From: Methanomassiliicoccaceae archaeon UBA404
Lineage (GTDB): Archaea > Thermoplasmatota > Thermoplasmata > Methanomassiliicoccales > Methanomethylophilaceae
Assembly (NCBI GenBank): GCA_002498605.1
Contig: DAHY01000026.1
Location: forward strand, 47,353-111,352
Length of the DNA stretch: 64,000 nt
Direction: 5' to 3'
The notes under the pieces were generated by a model. It was not told the DNA's origin. It did no database searches and saw only the letters and a program-made list of their open reading frames with translations. Positions 19,531-28,766 of the stretch are shown here, in pieces. The translations under genes were made by a program, and so were the position numbers. Within the stretch, counting starts at the first letter, position 1. The number at the start of each line of letters is the position of its first letter.

Positions 19531-19845
19531 TTACGTACCGGGAATCTGGCTTTGGACCTCTTTTATACGCATTATGAGGCCGGTAAGATACTCGTTCATT
19601 TCTTTCATGAACGCTTCGTAATCATCGGACACGACGGCTCCTTCCGGAGTGGCGATGATTACGCCGTCTTTTTCCAGCATTCGCAGGGAGTAGCGTACTT
19701 TATGGCGGGGCAGATCCAAAATTTCCGAAAGCCGGATTATTCCGACCGGCTGGTTCATTTTTGTGGCATACAGCATTTTGATGTGCCGCTCTATGAGTTC
19801 GATTTCCTTATGAGCTCCGCTGGTCATACTGGTATCGTTTTTCAT
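19531..19845 (-). CDS. Small winged-helix transcriptional regulator
   Basis: 104 residues from the ATG at 19845, chosen because AGGTG lies 7 bases upstream; a GTG at 19854 overlaps that site. Residues about 30-75 form a winged helix (GIIRLSEILDLPRHKVRYSLRMLEKDGVIIATPEGAVV). The C-terminal helix (YEAFMKEMNEYLTGLIMRIKEV) could dimerise. The target is unknown. Confidence 0.7.
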   Translation of the reverse strand: MKNDTSMTSGAHKEIELIERHIKMLYATKMNQPVGIIRLSEILDLPRHKVRYSLRMLEKDGVIIATPEGAVVSDDYEAFMKEMNEYLTGLIMRIKEVQSQIPGT

Positions 19846-19910
19846 TTTACACACCTGCGGCTGAACATACGCTTTCTTGCATTAAGTAAAAACGGATACG
19901 GAGGCTGAAA

Positions 19911-20081
19911 TCAGCGACCGTACCATTTGAGCTTCTCGCCCCACCTGGAATAGTATTTCCAGAATGCCTGTACGTACGATCCACAGCAGTTGAGCGCTTT
20001 CTCTTCAGCATTCTCGCCTTTGTAGGTTTTGTAGCATTTAAGGCACTGGAACCTAAGTTCGGGCTCTCTTTTCTTAGCCAT
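19911..20081 (-). CDS. 56-residue zinc-ribbon-like protein
   Basis: A short frame starts with MAKKREPELRFQCLKCYKTY and ends KLKWYGR before TGA. It holds C-x2-C (CLKC) and, 18 residues on, CC (NCCGSY), enough ligands for one zinc ion. Aromatic and basic residues (FWKYYSRWGEK) suggest nucleic-acid binding. A minus-strand TATA-like TTTATTAATT lies about 25 bases before the ATG, predicting a leaderless transcript, which supports a real gene. I do not recognise the family. Confidence 0.7.
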   Translation of the reverse strand: MAKKREPELRFQCLKCYKTYKGENAEEKALNCCGSYVQAFWKYYSRWGEKLKWYGR

Positions 20082-20308
20082 CGTACGGAGAAGCGGTGTC
20101 GAATTAATAAACCTTTAGTACGGATTTCCGCGGCACCTGCGTTCCATTTTAAACGATTCGAAATATAAAAATTGTTATCGTTTGCGCATATAAAGAACGT
20201 AAAAGTTTTCCCGTCTCATTGAAATATAACCAAATTATTCGGGCTTTCTTACCTAAACCCCGTTTAAATGAGAATAGTATTATATTTCTAACGCTTCGTT
20301 ATGTCTTC

Positions 20309-20809
20309 ATGAATAAAATTAAGGTCATAAACGAACCCTCTGAGCTTGTGCCCATGCTCAGATCCGTTGACACTCCCGTAAAACGGGAAGTGTTGAAAGA
20401 AGTGACCTTGGAATGGAGGACGCTCGGGCAGATAGAAGAAAAATTCGGTCCCGAGGGCAGGGACGCGCTGATTTTCTTTGAAAAAATGAAACTGGTGGAA
20501 ACCAGATGGCTGTCCGTAGATGGTAATTATCCCGAAAAATCATATCATTCGTATTACACTTCTTTCAGCATAAACGCTCAATGGCCGGTATATGAAATAA
20601 GCGATGTACTGGCCGCGGCAATGATGGATGCGAAAGAGTTTGACGAAATCGAAGCCAAGATTCTGAAAGAACTCGGTTCCACCGGAAGATTCTCCGGAGA
20701 CGTCGCCGAAACTCTGGGCCTTACGTCCACAATGCTGAAGAGTCTTGTCAGAAGATCTGTCAAAATGGATTACCGCGGTCACAGAATCGAGCCCATCAAA
20801 GAAGAGTAA
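20309..20809 (+). CDS. Winged-helix regulator in the trm56 operon
   Basis: 166 residues from the ATG at 20309, which has a TATA box (ATTATATT, 20279-20286) at the leaderless distance. A TTG at 20219 would add 30 residues without family character. The N-terminal half contains an ArsR-like winged helix (PVKREVLKEVTLEWRTLGQIEEKFG), and the C-terminal half holds a second helical region (AKILKELGSTGRFSGDVAETLGLTSTML). It ends 3 bases before trm56, and the three genes to 21902 form one operon. Confidence 0.7.
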   Translation: MNKIKVINEPSELVPMLRSVDTPVKREVLKEVTLEWRTLGQIEEKFGPEGRDALIFFEKMKLVETRWLSVDGNYPEKSYHSYYTSFSINAQWPVYEISDVLAAAMMDAKEFDEIEAKILKELGSTGRFSGDVAETLGLTSTMLKSLVRRSVKMDYRGHRIEPIKEE

Positions 20810-20812
20810 GCC

Positions 20813-21328
20813 ATGTCCGAAATACGGATAATGCGAATAGGCCACAGACCCAGCAGGGACAAACGGGTAACCACCCATGTGGCGCTGTCCTCAAGAGCCC
20901 TGGGGGCGTCTTCGGTGTACGTGGATACCAAAGATCCCGAACTTGAAGAAGTAATCAAAGGAGTGGTTGAACGCTTCGGAGGGGACTTCACAATAAAAAC
21001 CGGGGTTAAATGGCAGGATGCGGTGAAGGATTTTGACGGCATCGTTGTTCATCTGACAATGTACGGTCAGCGACTTGACGAATCATTGCCGAAAATACCC
21101 GTTGACAAAGACATAATGATAATCGCCGGAGCGGAAAAGGTTCCCGCGGAGGTTTATCAGCGGGCGGATTTCAATATCTCGGTGGGGAATCAGCCTCATT
21201 CGGAAATATCCGCCCTTGCCATATTTCTTTACGCATACACCGGAGGCGATTCTCTATATTCCGACAGAGGGGGGAAAATGACAGTGGTGCCGAACGAAAG
21301 GGGGAAGACCGTTGTCGACAATACCTGA
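20813..21328 (+). CDS. trm56: tRNA (cytidine-56-2'-O)-methyltransferase
   Basis: 171 residues. The N-terminus IRIMRIGHRPSRDKRVTTHVALSSRALGA is diagnostic of archaeal aTrm56, a SPOUT enzyme that methylates C56 in the tRNA T loop. The knot region is MIIAGAEKVPAEVY and FNISVGNQPHSEISALAIFL. It overlaps the following HD-domain gene by 17 bases. Confidence 0.93.
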   Translation: MSEIRIMRIGHRPSRDKRVTTHVALSSRALGASSVYVDTKDPELEEVIKGVVERFGGDFTIKTGVKWQDAVKDFDGIVVHLTMYGQRLDESLPKIPVDKDIMIIAGAEKVPAEVYQRADFNISVGNQPHSEISALAIFLYAYTGGDSLYSDRGGKMTVVPNERGKTVVDNT

Positions 21329-21902
21329 CGAAAAGGAATGCATCGCAATTCTGAAGAAAGCGGGATGTTCCTCAAGAGTCATACATCACTGTCGCACCGT
21401 GAAGGCTGTGGCCGATGCCATAGCCGCCCGGATACCCGGGGCGAACAAAGAACTGGTTTCCGCCGGAGCCCTTCTTCACGATTTAGGGAGAGCCAAAGAT
21501 TACACAATTCTGCATGCGGTGGTCGGAGCTCAGATGGCCGAAGAACTGAATCTTCCGCAGGATATAGTCGAAATCATCAGGAGACACACCGGCGCGGGAC
21601 TGGACGAAGAGGACATAGAATTTTTCGAAATGCCGCCGGGAGATTATTATCCGAGAACCAAGGAACAGAAGATTGTGGCGGAAGCCGACAATCTGGTAAG
21701 CGATTCCGCAGTCGTATCTCACAGGATTCCGGCCGAAAAACTAATCAGAAAAGGCGCCCCGGAAGGAGCCGAACGGATAATCGCGCTGCACAACGAATTA
21801 TCCGAGGCGGTGGGATTCGATTTGGACCTGATTGTTCGGATTATCGGAGAGTCACCTCTCGGCGACTCTCCCCGGCACAGACATGATCGGGAAAAATCCT
21901 GA
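21312..21902 (+). CDS. HD-domain phosphohydrolase-like protein (TIGR00295 type)
   Basis: 196 residues from a TTG at 21312, preceded by GGGGGAAG. The HD metal site is visible: H in VIHHCRT, HD in GALLHDLGRAKD, H in ILHAVVGAQ, H in IIRRHTGAG and D in AEADNLV. The substrate is unknown; such proteins hydrolyse nucleotides or cyclic phosphates. It overlaps trm56 upstream by 17 bases and the convergent PRC-barrel gene by 62 bases. Confidence 0.85.
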   Translation: MSTIPDEKECIAILKKAGCSSRVIHHCRTVKAVADAIAARIPGANKELVSAGALLHDLGRAKDYTILHAVVGAQMAEELNLPQDIVEIIRRHTGAGLDEEDIEFFEMPPGDYYPRTKEQKIVAEADNLVSDSAVVSHRIPAEKLIRKGAPEGAERIIALHNELSEAVGFDLDLIVRIIGESPLGDSPRHRHDREKS

Positions 21903-22113
21903 GAACAACCACATCGCCGATTCCCCTTACCCAAGAGAAGGGTATGGATATCGAAATATTGTCTTCCACCAACACGGGATTGGCTTTGTGAACGTAAAGT
22001 CCCGAAGCTTTCATTGTGGACAGATCTATGATGACTTCGTTTACCAATCCGACGAATATTCCGTCCGGAGTGTAGATTTCCAGCCCTTTTATATTCGAAA
22101 TAGTTTCCAACAT
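21841..22113 (-). CDS. PRC-barrel domain protein
   Basis: 90 residues. MLETISNIKGLEIYTPDGIFVGLVNEVIIDLSTMKASGLYV is a PRC-barrel start, a small beta-barrel found in photosynthetic reaction centre H subunits, RimM and many archaeal proteins of unknown role. The last 20 residues are encoded opposite the end of the HD-domain gene. Its promoter region (AT-rich, 22134-22144) is shared with thioredoxin. Confidence 0.8.
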   Translation of the reverse strand: MLETISNIKGLEIYTPDGIFVGLVNEVIIDLSTMKASGLYVHKANPVLVEDNISISIPFSWVRGIGDVVVLRIFPDHVCAGESRREVTLR

Positions 22114-22172
22114 CGGGTTTGTTATAGTGTAAGTTATTTATTTAATCCGCCTATAACACAAGGAGGAAAAAT

Positions 22173-22481
22173 ATGGTAACAGAACTCAATGAATCGAATT
22201 TCGACGAATTTGTCGAAAACAACAAGAAGGCTTTGATCGACTGTTGGGCTCCCTGGTGCGGACCATGTGTGAGATTGGCCCCTGTTATAGAGGAGATATC
22301 CACGGAAGGTCACGACTTCGCCGTCGCAAAGCTCAACACCGACCAGAATCAGGCCATTGCGGTAAGATTCAACATAAATGCCATACCGACTATGCTTGTC
22401 TTCAAAGACGGCAATCTCGTCAAAACACTTGTGGGAATCAGACCCAAGGACGACATAGTCGCGGCAGTAAACGGTGCCTGA
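22173..22481 (+). CDS. trxA: Thioredoxin
   Basis: 102 residues with the active site WAPWCGPCVRLAP, normal thioredoxin length and the cis-proline region NAIPTMLVFKDG. It reduces protein disulfides. A strong AAGGAGG lies 6 bases before the ATG. The reductase-like gene begins one base after its stop, so the pair should act together. Confidence 0.95.
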   Translation: MVTELNESNFDEFVENNKKALIDCWAPWCGPCVRLAPVIEEISTEGHDFAVAKLNTDQNQAIAVRFNINAIPTMLVFKDGNLVKTLVGIRPKDDIVAAVNGA

Positions 22482-22482
22482 T

Positions 22483-23370
22483 ATGGAAATCGACGTAGTG
22501 ATTATCGGAGCGGGACCCTCGGGTATACAGGCGGCGATTCATGCGGCCAGAAGAAAGGTCTCCACGGTAATCGTTGGCAAACCCACCAATTCCGCAATGT
22601 ACGATGCCGACATAGTGAACTATTTCGGCATCGCGGAACCCGTCAAAGGTTCCGTGTTGCTGAAAGCAGGGTTGGAACAGGCCAAAGCGTCAGGCGCGGA
22701 ATTGGTGGAAGAGAACGTCATATCCGCCGAAAGGAAAGGAAAGACGTTTCTGGTATCCACCGAAGGCGGCAAAGAATACACCGCCAAAGCGGTGATTGTC
22801 GCGACCGGAATATCCAGAGTCAAACTCGGGATACCGGGGGAAAAGGAGCTTGTCGGCAAAGGCGTAAGTTACTGTTCGGTTTGCGACTGCAGTTTTTACA
22901 AAGGAAAAACCGTGGCCGTGATCGGGGACGAAACCGAAGCGGCGCTGTCCGCGGAACTCATGTCCAAGTATGCATCCCATGTATACTGGATTACCGAGAA
23001 ACCGAAGGCCGTGAAAGCTTTGGTTGAACGGGCCAAACTGGCCGGCGTAGTCATGAAAAGCTCGCCTCCGGCAGAAATCCGGGGAGACGACAAGGTAACC
23101 GCGTTGGTTCTGAAAGACGGCACCGAGCTGCCTTTGGACGGCGTGTTCATAGAGCTCGGAGCAAAATCCGCGGCCGATCTGGTCATGGATATGGATCTGA
23201 TGCCCGAAATAGACGACACCATCAAGGTCGATGAGAGATACGCCACAAAAGTGCCGGGACTCTTCGCCTGCGGAGACGTCATCGGCAAGCCCTGGCAGGT
23301 TGCCAGAGCTGTGGGGCAGGGCTGCATGGCAGGCCTGTCCGCCGCGGATTTCCTGAAGGGCGTCAAATGA
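22483..23370 (+). CDS. trxB: Thioredoxin reductase-like flavoprotein with a changed NAD(P)H motif
   Basis: 295 residues from the ATG at 22483; a GTG at 22474 lies inside trxA. The FAD motif is IIGAGPSGIQAAIHAARR, the redox pair is CSVC in YCSVCDCSFYKG, and the FAD end motif is GLFACGDVIGKPWQVA. The second nucleotide-binding fold reads VAVIGDETEAALSAEL instead of the usual GxGxxA glycine run, and the basic residues for NADPH are not evident. It may use F420H2, as the M. jannaschii DFTR does, or another donor. It overlaps the next gene by 4 bases (ATGA). Confidence 0.88.
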   Translation: MEIDVVIIGAGPSGIQAAIHAARRKVSTVIVGKPTNSAMYDADIVNYFGIAEPVKGSVLLKAGLEQAKASGAELVEENVISAERKGKTFLVSTEGGKEYTAKAVIVATGISRVKLGIPGEKELVGKGVSYCSVCDCSFYKGKTVAVIGDETEAALSAELMSKYASHVYWITEKPKAVKALVERAKLAGVVMKSSPPAEIRGDDKVTALVLKDGTELPLDGVFIELGAKSAADLVMDMDLMPEIDDTIKVDERYATKVPGLFACGDVIGKPWQVARAVGQGCMAGLSAADFLKGVK

Positions 23371-23879
23371 CCGTAGAGGACCTGATAGCCGGAATGCTGA
23401 GAGAAGAGGGAGGTTTTCAGAAAGCCTTCCGTTCCATGCTCGCCGACGAGCTGGAAATGTCTCTCAGCGAATTCTGCGAACTGTCGGGTCTTTCGCCGTC
23501 CACCATGTACAAGGTGTTGGAGGAGCAACGGGAACCGAACATACGTACGGTGCGCAAGGTAATCAAAGCGCTGAGAGAGCTGACCGATTCGCCGGATGAA
23601 CCCTTTATTGCGGTAATAGCCTCCAACGTATCCATGGATGTTTTGCCGGCCACCGCCGAAGTAAGCGGCAGAACCGTTATTCTGAGGGAATATCCCGTCA
23701 ACACCGTCGAAGACGCAATCATAGCCGCGGTCAGAGCCGAAAGGGACGGAGCGCTGGCGGTCGTCTGCGCGCCCATAGTCGCACCCACGGTGGAAAAGAT
23801 ACTGACAATTCCGGTTTCAAGAGTGATTCCCACGGTCAGTATAATCAAAGCCATAGAGCGTTTGGAAGGCGTTGTTTGA
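23367..23879 (+). CDS. HTH regulator (COG1709-like) after trxB
   Basis: 170 residues. An XRE-type helix-turn-helix spans residues about 27-55 (LEMSLSEFCELSGLSPSTMYKVLEE). The C-terminal half is a conserved alpha/beta domain (FIAVIASNVSMDVLPA, DGALAVVCAPIVAPTVEK), as in archaeal predicted regulators of COG1709. It is translationally coupled to trxB, suggesting a redox link by context only. Confidence 0.75.
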   Translation: MTVEDLIAGMLREEGGFQKAFRSMLADELEMSLSEFCELSGLSPSTMYKVLEEQREPNIRTVRKVIKALRELTDSPDEPFIAVIASNVSMDVLPATAEVSGRTVILREYPVNTVEDAIIAAVRAERDGALAVVCAPIVAPTVEKILTIPVSRVIPTVSIIKAIERLEGVV

Positions 23880-23920
23880 AAAATTAAAATACCGCCTTTA
23901 CTTATCAAGGTTCAGGCGAT

Positions 23921-24388
23921 ATGATGTTCACTATACAGGTTGTAAGCAACACTCCCATGAATTCCGTTCCGGACCTGGAAATCGTGGCGGAGACATTTTT
24001 GATAGACATAGGATACATTCCGAAAGGATACGATCCGAAAACTTCCGCCGACGGTTTGAAAGAAAGCGTTCCTTACAGACTGTTTATGGATTTTCTTATG
24101 GCAAATCCCAACAAACCCTGGACGATCGAAGAACTGTCGGTTTTATTGGATACGTCCAAACCGACCATATACAGGCACATCAACAAACTGAAATCCCTGG
24201 ATTTGCTGGAAGGGGTGGATACCGAGTTCGAAGGACAGCCCCGCAAAGGATACAGGATAAGATACGGCAATCTGTCCAAAGCCTGGAGTTTTACCGAAGC
24301 CAATGTGAAAATGGCCATGGAGAATTACAAAAGCACGGTATCCCATCTTCAGAAACTTTCCAACGAACGGAGGGAAGCCGGTGAGTGA
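23921..24388 (+). CDS. Winged-helix regulator upstream of elp3
   Basis: 155 residues. The central region PYRLFMDFLMANPNKPWTIEELSVLLDTSKPTIYRHINKLKSLDLLE is a winged helix with a clear recognition helix (SKPTIYRHINKL). A C-terminal helix follows. It is the first gene of a run with the 79-residue protein (8-base overlap) and elp3 (4-base overlap). Two adjacent ATGs (23921, 23924) are possible starts. Confidence 0.72.
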   Translation: MMFTIQVVSNTPMNSVPDLEIVAETFLIDIGYIPKGYDPKTSADGLKESVPYRLFMDFLMANPNKPWTIEELSVLLDTSKPTIYRHINKLKSLDLLEGVDTEFEGQPRKGYRIRYGNLSKAWSFTEANVKMAMENYKSTVSHLQKLSNERREAGE

Positions 24389-24620
24389 GAAAAAAGATTA
24401 CGAATTGAAAATCGGTTCGGTGTACACCGTTACCGTCAAAGAAAAAGAAGTCACCGGAGCTTTTTGCGGATACGCAATGATAGGTTCCGAAACCGCATTG
24501 GTGATTGAAGACGAAAACGGAACCGTATACGTTTCCGCGGATTCCGTGGTTATGATGAGACTTATCAGGAAGGCGCCGGAAAACGAACCCGAGTCCCCCA
24601 AGGATGTTTACTACGGATGA
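24381..24620 (+). CDS. 79-residue protein between regulator and elp3, possible Sm-like barrel
   Basis: It starts at GTG 24381, with GGAGGG 7 bases upstream. The central part (SVYTVTVKEKEVTGAFCGYAM, then ALVIEDENGTVYVSADSVVMMRL) alternates hydrophobic strands and glycines in the manner of a small beta barrel such as an LSm fold; this is inference from pattern. It is coupled to elp3 by an ATGA overlap. I do not recognise the family. Confidence 0.6.
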   Translation: MSEKKDYELKIGSVYTVTVKEKEVTGAFCGYAMIGSETALVIEDENGTVYVSADSVVMMRLIRKAPENEPESPKDVYYG

Positions 24621-26149
24621 AAGTGCAGGAACTGGCCCGGCGCATTATTTCCGATGTGAAAGAAGGCAAAATCACCACCCGCGGGGAAATTCAGAACAGG
24701 AAAATCAAGCTCTGCGGAGAACTGGGACTTGAAAGAGTCCCTTCCAGTTCGGAAATTCTTGCCGAAGTGACCGACGAAGACCGGGATCTGCTTCTTCCGC
24801 TGCTGATAAAAAAACCCATGAGAACCGCCAGCGGAACCGCGGTCGTGGCGGTCATGTCTTCGCCCCATCCCTGTCCTCACGGCAAATGTATTTTCTGTCC
24901 CGGCGGCGTGGATTCGAATTCCCCTCAGTCATATACCGGAAAGGAACCCGCCGCCCGCAGGGCGGGCAGGAACGAATACGATCCGTACAGACAGGTCAGA
25001 GACAGAATAGAACAGCTTACCGCCATCGGTCACGGCACGTCCAAAATAGATTTGATCGTGATGGGAGGAACGTTTACCTGCAGAGACAAAGACTACCAGG
25101 AATGGTTTGTCCGGAGATGTTTCGACGCCATGAACGAATGCGACTCTTCCGATTTGCAATCGGCTCAGGATTTGAACGAGCATTCCAAACACAGATGCGT
25201 GGCGCTGGCAGTGGAAACCCGTCCGGATTCCTTCAGTGCCGGGGACGCGGAAGAAGTTATGAAGCTGGGAGCCACAAGAGTCGAACTGGGAGTGCAGATT
25301 CTTGACGACGACATACTGAAAGCGGTGAACCGCGGTCATGACATCAACGACATAATCAACGCCACCCGCACGGGAAAGATATTCGGGCTTCCCGTGGGAT
25401 ACCATATCATGCCCGGTCTTCCGGGATCGAATCCGGACAAAGATCTCGAATCTTTCAAACGCATATTTTCCGATTCCGCTTTCCGTCCGGACAGTTTCAA
25501 ATTCTACACCACGCTGGTGATCCCGGGCACTCATCTTTACGACATGTGGGTTAACGGGGAATACGAACCCTACGATACCGAAACCGCTACGGATTTACTT
25601 TCAAAAATGAAAACCATCGTTCCCCGGCAGGTGAGAATACAGCGCATACAGAGGGATATTCCCACCACCGAAATCGCCGCCGGAATAATGAACAGCAATC
25701 TCAGACAGATTGTCCGCAATCATATGTCGGAAAACGGTATGGTGTGCAATTGTCTCCGCTGCCGCGAAGTGGGGCACACCGGCGTAAAACCCGTGGAACC
25801 CGACAAAGCGACTCTGAAAGTTTCGGAATACGAAGCATCCGGCGGAACCGAATATTTCATAAGTTACGAATACGAAGATTCGGTGATAGGATATCTCAGA
25901 CTCAGAATCGATGAAGACACCGCGTCCGTAAGAGAGTTGAAGATATCGGGAACCGTGTCGTCCTCTTCCGATGCGGACTCATGGCATGATAAAAATTATG
26001 ACATACTTCTGATGAACGAAGCCGAAAGAATCGCGGTTTCGTCCGATGCGTCGACGCTCAGAGTAACCTGCGGTCCCGGAGACAGAGGTTTCTACAGAGC
26101 ACTGGGATTCGGATTAAAACGTCCTTACATGGTGAAAAACATCAGTTGA
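24617..26149 (+). CDS. elp3: Elp3, tRNA U34 carboxymethyl-forming radical SAM/acetyltransferase
   Basis: 510 residues. The radical SAM cluster motif is in SSPHPCPHGKCIFCPGG near residue 85-100, followed by VMGGTF and AVETRPDSF. A zinc site near residue 375 (CNCLRC) and a C-terminal GNAT domain (GYLRLRID, MNEAERIA, FYRALGFGLKRPYM) complete the standard Elp3 architecture. It installs the cm5U precursor at tRNA wobble uridines. Archaeal Elp3 works without the other Elongator subunits. The final bases overlap the convergent PRC-barrel gene by 8. Confidence 0.95.
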   Translation: MKVQELARRIISDVKEGKITTRGEIQNRKIKLCGELGLERVPSSSEILAEVTDEDRDLLLPLLIKKPMRTASGTAVVAVMSSPHPCPHGKCIFCPGGVDSNSPQSYTGKEPAARRAGRNEYDPYRQVRDRIEQLTAIGHGTSKIDLIVMGGTFTCRDKDYQEWFVRRCFDAMNECDSSDLQSAQDLNEHSKHRCVALAVETRPDSFSAGDAEEVMKLGATRVELGVQILDDDILKAVNRGHDINDIINATRTGKIFGLPVGYHIMPGLPGSNPDKDLESFKRIFSDSAFRPDSFKFYTTLVIPGTHLYDMWVNGEYEPYDTETATDLLSKMKTIVPRQVRIQRIQRDIPTTEIAAGIMNSNLRQIVRNHMSENGMVCNCLRCREVGHTGVKPVEPDKATLKVSEYEASGGTEYFISYEYEDSVIGYLRLRIDEDTASVRELKISGTVSSSSDADSWHDKNYDILLMNEAERIAVSSDASTLRVTCGPGDRGFYRALGFGLKRPYMVKNIS

Positions 26150-26381
26150 TGACGATACGTTCGCCTTCCAGGCGAATCCGCTCGGTTTCCACAACCAACC
26201 TTCCCTTTTTGTCCATCTTTACGGATTCGTTGAAGGCGGAACCCACGGGGTTTATCAAAAGATATTTCACCCCGCCTCCGACAGTGTCCAAAACAATGTC
26301 GTCCAGAATGCCCACGGTTTTTCCTCCCAGAGTTTCAACGCTCCGTCCCACAAGCTCTTTCGAAAAGAATTTCATATCCAT
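26142..26381 (-). CDS. PRC-barrel domain protein cotranscribed with cdc48
   Basis: 79 residues, MKFFSKELVGRSVETLGGKTVGILDDIVLDTVGG followed by YLLINP, a single PRC barrel. It starts 4 bases after the cdc48 stop, with GGTGAT just upstream, so it is read from the same transcript. An ATG at 26375 is an alternative. A role as a CDC48 partner is suggested only by the linkage. Confidence 0.82.
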   Translation of the reverse strand: MDMKFFSKELVGRSVETLGGKTVGILDDIVLDTVGGGVKYLLINPVGSAFNESVKMDKKGRLVVETERIRLEGERIVIN

Positions 26382-26385
26382 GTCA

Positions 26386-28569
26386 TCACCCGTAAAACGG
26401 AATCCCGTCCCATCCGTCTTTCCGCTTCCTCATCTCTTTGCCGATGTTTTCGTAGCTTTTGAAAGTTTCCGAATCCACCGAAGGTTTCACGGTTTTCATG
26501 GCCTCGGTGAAATGAGTCTCGTTCACGAATTCCGCTTTGCGGTCCTTTCTGTATGCGATCATTCCGGCTTCCCTGCACAGAGCCGCAAGATCCGCGCCGA
26601 CAAAACCGTCGGTCTTTGATGCAATATCAATCAGATCGATACCGATGAGCGGCATATTCTTTGTATGAATTTCAAGAATCTTCAATCTGCTTTTCAGATC
26701 GGGTTTTCCCACCAAAACCATTTTATCGAATCTTCCCGGCCTCAGCAGTGCCGGGTCTATCATATCCGGACGGTTGGTGGCGGCTATCACGGTAACGTTT
26801 CCCAGGGATTCTATTCCGTCCATGGCGGTAAGAAGCTGAGCCACCGCCCCTTCCATGCTTTCCCGTCCCTCCCCTCTTCTGGGCGCGATGGAATCCAGTT
26901 CGTCAAAAAATATTATGCAGGGGGACATCTGCTTTGCGCGTTTGAACACCTGCCTTACCGCCCGTTCGGTTTCCCCCAGCCATTTGCTGGTAAATTCCGG
27001 GCCGCTTACCGAAATGAAATTTGCCCCGGATTCGTTGGCAACGGCTTTGGCAATCATGGTTTTGCCGGTTCCGGGAGGGCCGTAAAGCAAAAGTCCCTTT
27101 CCTGGGGTTATGCCCAACCTCTCCAAATCCTCGGAGTTGTTGCCGGGAAGGAATCCGTTTCGGATTTCTTCTTTTATATCTTCCAATCCCCCCACGTCCG
27201 CCCAGGATATTTTCGGTATTTCGACCAAAACTTCCCGCATTCCGCTCGGTTCGACGTCAGCCAAAGCATCCGTGAAATCTTTCATGGTGACTTTCATTTC
27301 CGCAAGTTTTTCGGGAGGGATGGGTTTGTCCAGATCCAAATTTTCCAGGTTGGAACTCAGACACTGCATAGCGCTTTCTCTGCAAAGAGCGGCAAGATCC
27401 GCACCCACGAATCCCTGGGTTATGGACGCTATCTGATCCGTATCCACGTCATCGGCGATCGGCATGTTTCTTGTGTGAACATCAAGTATTTCTTTTCTGG
27501 CTTCGCGCCCGGGAACGCCTATTTCTATTTCCCGATCGAATCTTCCCGGCCTTCTGAGGGCGGGATCTATCGAATCTTCCCGGTTGGTTGCCCCGATGAC
27601 AATAACCCCTTCACGGTCGTTCATTCCGTCCATCAGGGTCAGCAGCTGAGCCACGATTCTTTTTTCGACTTCCCCGGATACGTAATTTCTGTTGGGGGCG
27701 ATGGAATCGATTTCATCAAGAAACACTATGCTCGGAGCGTTCTCTGTGGCTTCTCTGAATATATCCCGCAGTCTTTCTTCGCTCTGACCGTAATAACTTC
27801 CCATAATCTCCGGCCCCTGAACCGGATAGAAAGAAGCGCCGGATTCGTTGGCCACGGCCTGGGCAATCAATGTTTTTCCGGTTCCTGAAGGTCCGTACAT
27901 CAACACTCCGTTGGGCGGGGCGATTCCCAGTCTGTCGAAGAGTTCGGGATGTTTCAGAGGCAATTCGACAAGTTCTCTTATTCTTTTGAGTTCTCCGTCC
28001 AATCCGCCGATATCGTCATACGTAATGTTTCGGACCGAATTTCCGGCGTCGGAAGTTTCCTTCAGAACCACCGCGGTTTCCGGAGTGACGTTCACGGGTC
28101 CCGAAGGTACCGTGCCGATAACCGAAAACGTTGAACGGTTTCCAAGCAAAGCAACGTTGGGCAAAAGGATATCCAATCCTTTTATCAGCGGCCGTCCGGT
28201 TAAATCCTTGATGAAAACCGATTCGATTCCCTCGCCGTATTTTGCCCTTTTGCCTTCGGGCAGATTGGGGGCCAACGTAATTTTTTCCGCGGGACGGGGT
28301 TGGCATTTTTTCACTCTGACGGTGTCGTCCACTCCGATCCCGGCACTGGTTCTGGTCAGACCGTCGATGCGGATTATGTTTCTTCCCTCGTCTTCCGAAT
28401 CCCCTTTGAAAACTTTGGCCACAACGGTGTTTCTTCCGCTGATTTCAACAACGTCTCCCACTTCCAAACCCAAAGCGAGCCGGGAGGCGGTATCCATCCT
28501 GGCCCTTCCGTAACCTGTTTCGGATTGTCTCCGAGCCATGCCCACTTTAAGTTCAAGATGGTCGACCAT
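26386..28569 (-). CDS. cdc48: CDC48/VAT AAA+ ATPase
   Basis: 727 residues, the usual VAT length. The N-terminal double-psi barrel (residues 1-180) includes [22 protein letters not shown]. The D1 ATPase has GPSGTGKT and [13 protein letters not shown]2 has GPPGTGKT and [14 protein letters not shown]. The enzyme unfolds proteins for the proteasome and other pathways. The D1 Walker A has serine at the second-proline position (GPSG), a tolerated change. A minus-strand TATTATAG lies 25 bases before the ATG, so the transcript is leaderless. Confidence 0.96.
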   Translation of the reverse strand: MVDHLELKVGMARRQSETGYGRARMDTASRLALGLEVGDVVEISGRNTVVAKVFKGDSEDEGRNIIRIDGLTRTSAGIGVDDTVRVKKCQPRPAEKITLAPNLPEGKRAKYGEGIESVFIKDLTGRPLIKGLDILLPNVALLGNRSTFSVIGTVPSGPVNVTPETAVVLKETSDAGNSVRNITYDDIGGLDGELKRIRELVELPLKHPELFDRLGIAPPNGVLMYGPSGTGKTLIAQAVANESGASFYPVQGPEIMGSYYGQSEERLRDIFREATENAPSIVFLDEIDSIAPNRNYVSGEVEKRIVAQLLTLMDGMNDREGVIVIGATNREDSIDPALRRPGRFDREIEIGVPGREARKEILDVHTRNMPIADDVDTDQIASITQGFVGADLAALCRESAMQCLSSNLENLDLDKPIPPEKLAEMKVTMKDFTDALADVEPSGMREVLVEIPKISWADVGGLEDIKEEIRNGFLPGNNSEDLERLGITPGKGLLLYGPPGTGKTMIAKAVANESGANFISVSGPEFTSKWLGETERAVRQVFKRAKQMSPCIIFFDELDSIAPRRGEGRESMEGAVAQLLTAMDGIESLGNVTVIAATNRPDMIDPALLRPGRFDKMVLVGKPDLKSRLKILEIHTKNMPLIGIDLIDIASKTDGFVGADLAALCREAGMIAYRKDRKAEFVNETHFTEAMKTVKPSVDSETFKSYENIGKEMRKRKDGWDGIPFYG

Positions 28570-28766
28570 AACAAATTCCCGATGGCTGTTATTCTATAAT
28601 AGACGTTCCGAACCCGGGCCGTTTTTCTGCCGAAATAAAGAAAAATTTAACAAGAACCTCCGTCTATCACGCTGTGCGGCTGTAATGTCGTGGTGTTTCG
28701 CCTTCAATTAAACAAGGAATTATATACAATAAAGAAATGGCACACATTACAAGCTTAAGCTATCAA

